Shown here: one piece after another, positions 1 through 4,336 of the stretch
Numbering within the stretch: position 1 is the stretch's first letter
Layout: each line of letters begins with the position of its first letter
Source: Patescibacteria group bacterium UBA2211
Lineage (GTDB): Bacteria; Patescibacteriota; Minisyncoccia; Minisyncoccales; Minisyncoccaceae
Direction: 5' to 3'
Assembly: GCA_002327845.1 (NCBI GenBank)
Contig: DCUP01000001.1
Span: forward strand, 1-5,344
DNA length: 5,344 nucleotides
Position numbers and translations under genes: made by a program
The notes under the pieces: model-generated
The model's input: the letters and a program-made list of their open reading frames with translations, nothing else
Told to the model about the DNA's origin: nothing
Database searches by the model: none

Positions 1-1
1 G

Positions 2-148
2 TATTCTATTTTAATTCCAGAAACAACCAAAGAAGAAACCGATAGTAATTTAATTCTGGGTCCGATTAAAATCAATAAGTCATTAAATCAAATGACCCGA
101 GAAGAATTAGTTGAAACTGTCTTATTGCTTATCCAATCGATCAAGTAA
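2..148 (+). CDS. C-terminal fragment of an unidentified protein
   Basis: This is an open frame entering from the left edge and ending at TAA 146-148, giving 48 visible residues. The tail is mostly polar, with a predicted helix at the end (TREELVETVLLLIQSIK). It has no cysteines, no recognisable motif and no membrane segment. A perfect hairpin terminator begins two bases after the stop, which supports this being the true 3' end of a gene or operon. The start lies outside the window, so length, family and function cannot be judged. I do not recognise it. Confidence 0.6.
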   Translation, partial: YSILIPETTKEETDSNLILGPIKINKSLNQMTREELVETVLLLIQSIK

Positions 149-149
149 G

Positions 150-179
150 AAAAAGCCAGAGCGAAAGCTCTGGCTTTTT
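150..179 (+). terminator. Strong intrinsic terminator, potentially bidirectional
   Basis: A perfect inverted repeat: the left arm AAAAAGCCAGAGC (150-162), a GAAA tetraloop of the stable GNRA type closed by C-G (163-166), and the right arm GCTCTGGCTTTTT (167-179). The core of eight pairs has five or more G-C pairs and is flanked by A5 on one side and T5 on the other, so it could work in either direction. It starts directly after the stop of the upstream gene fragment and separates it from the next promoter. Confidence 0.92.
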
Positions 180-181
180 GT

Positions 182-210
182 TTGACAAATATTATTCCTT
201 CCATTATCTT
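182..210 (+). promoter_or_regulatory. Sigma70-type promoter for the Nudix-like gene
   Basis: A perfect -35 box TTGACA (182-187), a 17-base spacer and a -10 box TATCTT (205-210, 4 of 6 consensus bases). It begins three bases after the upstream terminator. The predicted transcription start is near 217, giving an untranslated leader of about 38 bases before the ATG at 255. The -35 and spacing are ideal and the -10 is moderate. Confidence 0.6.
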
Positions 211-219
211 CTAATTAAT

Positions 220-232
220 CTAGCATAGCTAG
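220..232. promoter_or_regulatory. Short palindrome in the leader, possible operator
   Basis: CTAGC-ATA-GCTAG is an exact 5-3-5 inverted repeat just after the predicted transcription start of the Nudix-like gene. The position would suit a repressor operator or a small 5' hairpin in the mRNA. Short palindromes are common in AT-rich DNA, so the biological meaning is uncertain. Confidence 0.3.
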
Positions 233-245
233 TATAGAACTTAAT

Positions 246-251
246 GGTGAT
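246..251 (+). promoter_or_regulatory. Shine-Dalgarno sequence for the Nudix-like gene
   Basis: GGTGAT matches the 3' part of the canonical AGGAGGTGAT, complementary to the 16S rRNA tail ATCACC. Its GG lies seven bases before the ATG at 255, a normal distance once aligned to the full anti-SD. It fixes the start at 255. It is the only clear Shine-Dalgarno sequence among the five complete genes of the window. Confidence 0.55.
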
Positions 252-254
252 AAT

Positions 255-755
255 ATGGAAAGCGAAACAGCTAAGGGTTGGAAAGTAAGAAAATTTATGC
301 ACGGAGGACTATTTAATGAAGAAGGAGCTATGCTTCTGTGTTCCGATGGTAATGATTTGAGAATGCCTGGTGGTAAGGTTTATCTGGCAGATATCTGCCA
401 GTTTGTTAACGAGAAATGGATTTCTGATTTTCTTTCTCGAAAAATTGAGAAAGACACGGGAGTAGCATCTTCTCTGATTAAAAAAAGAATACAGTTTTTT
501 CCTGCCACCTACAATACCTATTTTGATAATTTCAAAGAAGAACATTCGGCAATCATCGTTGGCAAGATTAATCTTGAACAAATAACAAAAGAAAATGTTT
601 CTTTCTTTGATGTTCAGGACATTCTTACGAAAAAGAACGAAGAAAGAATTAAAAAACCACAAAAAGTTCTTATTCTGCGAATGTTCGCAAGTCGAGATTG
701 TCCAAATCCTTACAATCGCAAAATTGCTGGAAAATGGCTACAGAGCCACACATAA
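255..755 (+). CDS. Nudix-fold protein with degenerate catalytic box
   Basis: This protein of 166 residues has the outline of a Nudix domain. The first strand pair is 'GGLFNEEGAMLL' (17-28), followed by the RMPGGKV turn (36-42) that opens the Nudix box, a box helix ending SRKIEKDTGV (61-70), and a late 'NVSFFDVQDIL' segment resembling the usual 'E-x-x-W-F-x-x-x-E-L'. Nudix enzymes normally use GX5EX7REUXEEXGU to bind metal and cleave nucleoside-diphosphate-X bonds. Here the box is about eight residues longer, with 15 rather than 7 residues between the acidic position (D46) and R62. The three key glutamates of REUXEE are K63, K66 and D67. The fold is likely; hydrolase activity is doubtful, and a ligand-binding or structural role is possible. 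The C-terminal tail (about 130-166) is basic and contains a lone cysteine (SRDCPNP), with no visible HTH. It has its own promoter and terminator, so it is monocistronic. The start is fixed by GGTGAT at 246-251. Confidence 0.65.
   Translation: MESETAKGWKVRKFMHGGLFNEEGAMLLCSDGNDLRMPGGKVYLADICQFVNEKWISDFLSRKIEKDTGVASSLIKKRIQFFPATYNTYFDNFKEEHSAIIVGKINLEQITKENVSFFDVQDILTKKNEERIKKPQKVLILRMFASRDCPNPYNRKIAGKWLQSHT
731..748 (-). terminator. Weak candidate terminator for the glycosyltransferase gene
   Basis: Read on the minus strand, TGGCT-CTGT-AGCCA (748 to 735) forms a five-pair stem with a four-base loop, followed by TTTTCC. It lies about 45 bases past the glycosyltransferase stop, inside the 3' end of the Nudix-like gene. 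The stem and T-tract are both short. It is listed because no better minus-strand terminator is seen nearby. Confidence 0.25.
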
Positions 756-781
756 CACTCCTTTTTAATAGAGTGTTTTTT
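754..781 (+). terminator. Intrinsic terminator after the Nudix-like gene
   Basis: AACACTC (754-760), a ten-base AT-rich loop (761-770) and GAGTGTT (771-777) followed by T4 (778-781). The left arm starts within the TAA stop codon (753-755). Read from the minus strand the hairpin is not followed by a T-tract, so it should stop only rightward transcription. Confidence 0.7.
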
Positions 782-797
782 AATTATTAATAATTAA
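780..797. repeat. Perfect 18-base AT-only palindrome
   Basis: TTAATTATTAATAATTAA is identical to its reverse complement. It overlaps the T-tail of the preceding terminator and includes the stop codon of the glycosyltransferase gene (794-796). Being entirely A and T with no loop, it would make a poor terminator hairpin and may be compositional. Confidence 0.4.
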
Positions 798-1942
798 GAT
801 TTATTGGAAAAATTCCTTAATATTTTAATTATTTTTTTTGAGATGTTTTCACAATCTACTAAGTCTTTAAGATTTTTTACTTTCGAAGATTCTATTGTTT
901 TTCCACAAAAATTCATAGTTTTGTTAGCTACTAACTCTAAATCGTCAAAGTCTACAATCATTTCTTCTAGTCCTGCCTGATAAAAAACTTCTGAACATCC
1001 CATATTTTTATTTATTAAGACAGGTGTTCCTGTGCAAGCCGTCTCAACTGGAACATTGCCGAATGTTTCAAAATGGGATGGACTTATCACTAATCCTTGT
1101 TTTTGATAGAAAAAATTCATTTCCATATTTGGCATCATCGGAATTATCTTTATATCATCGGGTATATTTTTGATGGCTTTATGCTCTTTTCCATTCACTA
1201 TTGTAGCTTCATGCTTCCATCCTTTTTGTTTTAATAATAAATGAAGAGAGATAAAAGCTTCTATGTTTTTAATAGGAGCATATCTACCAATAAAAGCTAT
1301 TTTGTTTTTCGTTGCTTTGCTTTGTTTTTTTTCTTTAGTAAAAATAGGTGATATTGGATTAGGGATAACCGACCCTTCTTTAACTTTTTTTGAATTTGAT
1401 ACTTCATTTAAAACAACTTCTTTGCATATTTGAGAAGGAAAAATTATAGTTGAAGAATTTTTAATAATATTTTTCTCCATCTTTAAGAAAATATCCCTTT
1501 GTTTTTGTTCAAAATGAGAAGTTTCTTTCGCAAGAACTCCTGCATACCACAAAACAATTGGAATCCCTTCTTTGCGAGCTGCTATGGACAGTAACCAGGG
1601 GACATAGTATGTTCCATTTATTAAAAAAATATCGGGTTTTTCCTTTCTTAAAATACTTCTTACTATTTCTATTATTGGTTTAAATATTTTTTCAATATCC
1701 TCAAGAGAATCGACATTTTTCATTATTTCTTTTATCGAAAAATCGCAAATGCTAATGATTTGATGATTAAACCAACTAGGAGATAGGTGTCTATATGCTA
1801 TTGGGGATTTAAAATTTCTAAAAGCATTTAATTCTATACCCAAAAAAGATGTGTTTCCTCCATGAAGATGATTTAAAAGGTTTAGATTAACAGATGTTAT
1901 TCCACCTAATGGCTCTCTAGTAATATTTATTGCAACTTTCAT
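794..1942 (-). CDS. GT4-family glycosyltransferase (GT-B fold)
   Basis: A complete 382-residue retaining glycosyltransferase of group 1 (GT4), expected to move a sugar from a nucleotide-sugar donor to a surface glycan or lipid on the cytoplasmic face of the membrane. The N-terminal acceptor domain opens with 'MKVAINITREPLGGITSVN', the usual first strand and Gly-Gly loop. A linker around 187-212 includes VIPNPI (192-197). The donor domain begins with FIGRYAPIKN (217-226), where R220 and K225 match the conserved residues that contact the donor phosphates. The EX7E signature is intact: E292 and E300 in 'SHFETFGNVPVETACTGTPVL', followed by 'GCSEVF'. No signal peptide or membrane helix is seen. 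Length and start are typical. There is no Shine-Dalgarno sequence before the ATG. No sugar-nucleotide or other glycan genes are adjacent, so donor and acceptor cannot be assigned. It is transcribed divergently from the gene at 2149 and convergently to the Nudix-like gene. Confidence 0.92.
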   Translation of the reverse strand: MKVAINITREPLGGITSVNLNLLNHLHGGNTSFLGIELNAFRNFKSPIAYRHLSPSWFNHQIISICDFSIKEIMKNVDSLEDIEKIFKPIIEIVRSILRKEKPDIFLINGTYYVPWLLSIAARKEGIPIVLWYAGVLAKETSHFEQKQRDIFLKMEKNIIKNSSTIIFPSQICKEVVLNEVSNSKKVKEGSVIPNPISPIFTKEKKQSKATKNKIAFIGRYAPIKNIEAFISLHLLLKQKGWKHEATIVNGKEHKAIKNIPDDIKIIPMMPNMEMNFFYQKQGLVISPSHFETFGNVPVETACTGTPVLINKNMGCSEVFYQAGLEEMIVDFDDLELVANKTMNFCGKTIESSKVKNLKDLVDCENISKKIIKILRNFSNKS

Positions 1943-1951
1943 ATGTATAAT

Positions 1952-1972
1952 AAAAAAAACCTATTGGTTCTT
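1952..1972 (-). promoter_or_regulatory. Leader hairpin with T-tract before the glycosyltransferase
   Basis: On the minus strand AAGAACC-AATA-GGTTTTT can form a seven-pair stem, including one G-U pair and only two G-C pairs. The right arm continues into an eight-T run about ten bases before the ATG at 1942. It sits at the very start of the predicted mRNA. It could be a weak attenuator or a 5' protective stem, but low GC makes it unstable. Confidence 0.25.
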
Positions 1973-1982
1973 ATTTTTATAT

Positions 1983-2011
1983 ATTTTAACATAAAGCCAT
2001 AATCATGGCAA
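1983..2011 (-). promoter_or_regulatory. Promoter for the glycosyltransferase gene (extended -10)
   Basis: On the minus strand: -35 TTGCCA (2011 to 2006), a 17-base spacer, then TGt plus TAAAAT (-10 at 1988 to 1983, 5 of 6 consensus bases with the TGn extension). The predicted start near 1976 gives a leader of about 34 bases. Spacing and both boxes are good. Confidence 0.65.
1996..2009. promoter_or_regulatory. Inverted repeat over the glycosyltransferase -35 region, candidate operator
   Basis: GCCAT-AATC-ATGGC is an exact 5-4-5 inverted repeat that overlaps the -35 box and the adjoining spacer of the minus-strand promoter. A dimeric repressor bound here would block RNA polymerase. No regulator gene is adjacent and no second copy was seen in the window, so this is a placement-based inference. 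Confidence 0.3.
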
Positions 2012-2080
2012 GGATAAATCACACCGAATTTAATTAAAAATGGTTCCGAGCTTATTATGATTTTTCTGTGTTGTTATTAA

Positions 2081-2106
2081 TAAAAATATTTTATGTAGTA
2101 TTTTTA
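2081..2106. repeat. AT-only inverted repeat upstream of the 2149 gene promoter
   Basis: TAAAAATA (2081-2088) and TATTTTTA (2099-2106) are exact inverted arms separated by ten bases. They end seven bases before the extended -10 of the next gene and cover where its -35 would lie. It could be a binding site or simply a product of composition. Confidence 0.25.
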
Positions 2107-2112
2107 ATCTTG

Positions 2113-2121
2113 TGATATAAT
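2113..2121 (+). promoter_or_regulatory. Extended -10 promoter of the anchored-protein gene
   Basis: TGa followed by a perfect TATAAT (-10 at 2116-2121). No good -35 lies 16-18 bases upstream, as is typical of extended -10 promoters. The predicted transcription start near 2128 leaves a leader of about 21 bases made almost only of A and T, with no Shine-Dalgarno sequence before the ATG at 2149. Confidence 0.6.
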
Positions 2122-2148
2122 AAGTTTAAAATTATTAATAAATATTAA

Positions 2149-2910
2149 ATGAAAAACTGGATTAAAGCTTTAATTATCGCGACCATTATTATTACCATTC
2201 CAACTTTTCTTCCTTTTTTGATTAAAAAAGAGCCAGAGATTAAGTCTATTGATCAAGGATTAGTTGTTAATGTTAAAAAACCAGTAGATACTTCTAGCTG
2301 GATAGAATATTATAATAGTCAATTAGGTTTTTTAATCAAAATTCCTCCTGAATCACATGGTGTGTATAGGTGTTCACCAAGAAAAGCAATATCGGTTCCA
2401 GTGAAAGTTTTTGAGGATAATTCAAACAATGCAGTATATATAGCTGAAGAATATTACTATGATGCTCATAACTATGGTACTGACAAGGAAGGAGAGTGTG
2501 AAAAAATAATACAATCATTAGAGTCGTTTAAAGAGGTAGCTAAAGAGACTGAAGCTCAAAAGCCTTTTCTTGGATGGAAGATTATTATAAATAAAACCAA
2601 AGACGAGGAAGAGGTTTTAAAATATATTAAAGAAAACTTTGGTTCGCAATGCATTATCCAATCAGAGCTTTTAAAAGAAAATGGTAATTACGAGATACTT
2701 CTTATCGGAGAAGGAAAAAAAGCCGAAGGAGATCCTTGGTACGGAAGTTGTTATTTAGGTTTTGCCTATAAAATAATTTATTCTCCAGACAAACAAAAAA
2801 TGATGTCTGTTGTTCTTGGGCAAGAGGGGACTTTTCAAACTAATCCAGAAGAACCTTCTACTTATCAATACTATGAAGACGAGATGTTAAAAAGCTTTAA
2901 GTTTGAATAG
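2149..2910 (+). CDS. Membrane-anchored extracytoplasmic protein, function unknown
   Basis: A 253-residue protein with a short N-terminus containing lysines (K2, K6) and one hydrophobic helix (about 7-25: ALIIATIIITIPTFLPFLI) followed by KK. This fits a single-pass anchor or uncleaved signal sequence with the rest outside the cytoplasm. No lipobox cysteine is present. The mature part starts with 'WIEYYNSQLGFLIKIPPE' (51-68), resembling the 'Y-x-N-x-x-x-G-F-x-x-x-Y-P' opening I associate with small PsbP-like extracytoplasmic proteins common in CPR genomes. It ends with 'EDEMLKSFKFE', like the usual last helix-strand of that group. Four cysteines (C75, C117, C168, C201) all lie in the outer domain and could form two disulfides. 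No catalytic motif is recognised and the family assignment is tentative. There is no Shine-Dalgarno sequence; the start is supported by the upstream TGaTATAAT and by the position of the anchor. Its stop is only three bases from that of the convergent PEGA gene. Confidence 0.8.
   Translation: MKNWIKALIIATIIITIPTFLPFLIKKEPEIKSIDQGLVVNVKKPVDTSSWIEYYNSQLGFLIKIPPESHGVYRCSPRKAISVPVKVFEDNSNNAVYIAEEYYYDAHNYGTDKEGECEKIIQSLESFKEVAKETEAQKPFLGWKIIINKTKDEEEVLKYIKENFGSQCIIQSELLKENGNYEILLIGEGKKAEGDPWYGSCYLGFAYKIIYSPDKQKMMSVVLGQEGTFQTNPEEPSTYQYYEDEMLKSFKFE
2715..2739 (-). terminator. Candidate terminator of the PEGA gene, inside the opposing gene
   Basis: On the minus strand CCAAGG (2739 to 2734), loop ATCT, CCTT plus one bulged C plus GG (2729 to 2723), then C and seven Ts (2721 to 2715). 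Six pairs, four of them G-C, with one bulge and a strong T-tract. It lies about 175 bases past the PEGA stop, within the coding sequence of the gene at 2149-2910. Confidence 0.4.
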
Positions 2911-2913
2911 TAT

Positions 2914-4266
2914 CTATTGCATCATCTTATTATCTGAAACTAGTAGCTCTTCTTTGCTTAAAAGGAAGAGTTTTTTGGTGTTGCCATTGAAGAATATTTT
3001 AGATACTTCTGACTGGGGAATGTCAAAAGAATTAATATGGTCTCTGTTGTCTATTTCACTAATATTAACCTTATTGTCTAGGGTGTAAACAAAATAATCA
3101 CCGTTTAGCCACTTGATGTCTCCTATACTTTGAGAGAATCTAGAAATGAAAATTGTTGAACGGGCCTTTGCAAAGAAAGGAGTTTCTGCTTCTTTTAATA
3201 ATAATAACCAAAGTTCATTATCAGCAGCAAAAAGTATTCTTTCATAAAAAGGAGTGTATTTTAATTCTGTTTCAGCTTCTATTTTTTTATCAAATATTTT
3301 TGTTTCTTTATTAAATAAGTAAACAGTTTTTTTGTTTTCAATTAAGAATATTTCATTTTCCATTGAAACTAATTCATATGTTTTATTTTTTGTTTCTAAT
3401 GGTTCTTTAGATAAAGTTTCGTTAATGTTAAGAAGTACATTGTCCCTATAAAGCAATCCATTTTCAAGAGAATAAACATCGTTTCCATTCACCGTAAAAG
3501 CGTCAACATTTCCTTTCTTAAACAATTTAGGAGTGGTTTGCTTGTCAGCATTAATTCGATAAATTAAATTATTTAATTGATAAAATAAATTTCCTTCATT
3601 ATTTGAGTCGAAAATAACATTCTTGGTTTTACTGCTCATTGATTTAATTAAAGATAATGTTGATGTTTCGGTATTTAATAAATAATGAAGCCCTGTGGAG
3701 GTTTTAATTAGGGCTCTTTTTCCGGTTGGAGAGAATAATATATCAGAAATATTATACGGGGTTTGGTTTTTAGAAAGAATTTTTTGAGTTTCTTTTTTTT
3801 CTGAATCGTAAAACAATAATTCATTAGAAATAGTTAGTAAAAGTATTCTATTATTATCAGGATAAGGGTAGAAATTCTTAATATCATTACCTATTGAGGA
3901 GAAAGGTATTTCATTGGGGAAGAGAATAATGTATTTAGCTTCAACAACTTTTTTTTCTTCAACAACTAAAGTTTTTTCCCAAGAATGATAATTTTCTTTT
4001 TCAACTTTTATGAAATGATTTTCGGGTAATAAATTTTGTATTAAGATATCTCTTGAAAAACCCGATGTTTTATTTTTGTAATCAGCATCAATTGAGACGA
4101 TTGCATCACCAGGTATGCTTTTTATATAAATTCCTCCAGTTTCAAGGAACTTTATTTTTTTAATATCAAAACGATACCCCTGTGAATACATGATTATTCC
4201 GGGAGCGATTAATGCGAAGACTAAAGTCATCAATATGAATAATGTGGTCCTTGTTCTTTTTGTCAT
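2914..4266 (-). CDS. Membrane-anchored PEGA-domain protein with beta-propeller-like tail
   Basis: This 450-residue protein has a basic N-terminus (TKRTR) and one membrane helix (about 8-27). The juxtamembrane YSQGYRFD (27-34) is familiar from Parcubacteria PEGA proteins. A PEGA-type beta domain spans about 44-113, from 'TGGIYIKSIPGDAIVSID' to 'VEEKKVVEAKYI'; the literal PEGA tetrad is replaced by PGDA. The remaining 330 residues are repeated beta-strand segments, including 'FSPTGKRALI' (178-187), like PD40/WD40-type blades. Near the end 'ISRFSQSIGDIKW' and 'EIDNRD' (404-409) resemble blades of the same protein type. The anchor puts the propeller outside the membrane. A surface scaffold or glycan/protein-binding role is inference; PEGA domains are tied to the envelope but have no fixed activity. 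An in-frame ATG at 4275 would add three residues (MKY), but that A is the last base of a TATAAA -10 box, so ATG 4266 is preferred. No Shine-Dalgarno sequence. Divergent from mreB. Confidence 0.85.
   Translation of the reverse strand: MTKRTRTTLFILMTLVFALIAPGIIMYSQGYRFDIKKIKFLETGGIYIKSIPGDAIVSIDADYKNKTSGFSRDILIQNLLPENHFIKVEKENYHSWEKTLVVEEKKVVEAKYIILFPNEIPFSSIGNDIKNFYPYPDNNRILLLTISNELLFYDSEKKETQKILSKNQTPYNISDILFSPTGKRALIKTSTGLHYLLNTETSTLSLIKSMSSKTKNVIFDSNNEGNLFYQLNNLIYRINADKQTTPKLFKKGNVDAFTVNGNDVYSLENGLLYRDNVLLNINETLSKEPLETKNKTYELVSMENEIFLIENKKTVYLFNKETKIFDKKIEAETELKYTPFYERILFAADNELWLLLLKEAETPFFAKARSTIFISRFSQSIGDIKWLNGDYFVYTLDNKVNISEIDNRDHINSFDIPQSEVSKIFFNGNTKKLFLLSKEELLVSDNKMMQ
2947..2976 (+). 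terminator. Intrinsic terminator of the 2149 gene, inside the PEGA coding sequence
   Basis: CTCTTCTTT (2947-2955), loop GCTTAA, AAGGAAGAG (2962-2970, nine pairs including one T-G), followed directly by six Ts (2971-2976). It lies 37-66 bases beyond the stop of the 2149-2910 gene, on the correct strand. On the other strand the same bases encode the PEGA segment 'KKLFLLSKEEL', so they serve two purposes. Confidence 0.7.
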
Positions 4267-4274
4267 ATACTTCA

Positions 4275-4303
4275 TTTATACATCAAAAAACCTCTCTTGC
4301 CAA
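4275..4303 (-). promoter_or_regulatory. Promoter of the PEGA gene, sharing its -35 with mreB
   Basis: On the minus strand: -35 TTGGCA (4303 to 4298), a 17-base spacer, -10 TATAAA (4280 to 4275). Both boxes match consensus at 5 of 6 bases with ideal spacing. The expected transcription start is near 4268, only about two bases before the ATG at 4266, implying an almost leaderless mRNA. The -35 overlaps the opposite-strand -35 of mreB in the heptamer TTGCCAA (4297-4303). Confidence 0.65.
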
Positions 4304-4326
4304 TTGTCGTTTCGGTGTGTTAGAAT
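4297..4326 (+). promoter_or_regulatory. Promoter of mreB (extended -10)
   Basis: -35 TTGCCA (4297-4302), an 18-base spacer ending in TGt, and -10 TAGAAT (4321-4326, 5 of 6 consensus bases). The expected transcription start is about 4332-4334, giving a leader of 3-5 bases before ATG 4337. The -10 contains the alternative ATG at 4325, which therefore could not be translated from this transcript. Confidence 0.62.
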
Positions 4327-4336
4327 GGGTTATATT

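Noticed and set aside
309..662. Minus-strand open frame of 117 codons opposite the Nudix-like gene
   Set aside because: It lies wholly inside a well-supported plus-strand gene, is low in complexity (Phe, Asn and Ile rich) and has no Shine-Dalgarno sequence or motif.
2336..2518. Minus-strand open frame of 60 codons inside the 2149 gene
   Set aside because: Antisense shadow of a real gene with no promoter, ribosome site or domain.
2786..2809. CAGACA ... TGTCTG inverted repeat inside the 2149 gene
   Set aside because: Twelve-base loop and no T-run after the stem on either strand, so it is not a convincing terminator or operator.
2906..2918. AATAG-TAT-CTATT inverted repeat spanning both convergent stop codons
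   Set aside because: Only a five-pair AT-rich stem with a three-base loop and no T-tract. It arises largely because the two TAG stops face each other, so it is not a terminator.
2903..3088. Plus-strand open frame of 61 codons overlapping the end of the 2149 gene and the PEGA gene
   Set aside because: It is antisense to PEGA coding sequence and contains the terminator at 2947-2976, so it would not be fully transcribed.
4190..4336. Upstream extension of the mreB frame, with starts at 4190 or 4325
   Set aside because: The extension is antisense to the PEGA N-terminus and resembles no MreB. ATG 4325 lies inside the -10 box, while ATG 4337 gives the standard 'MKIGIDLGT' start.
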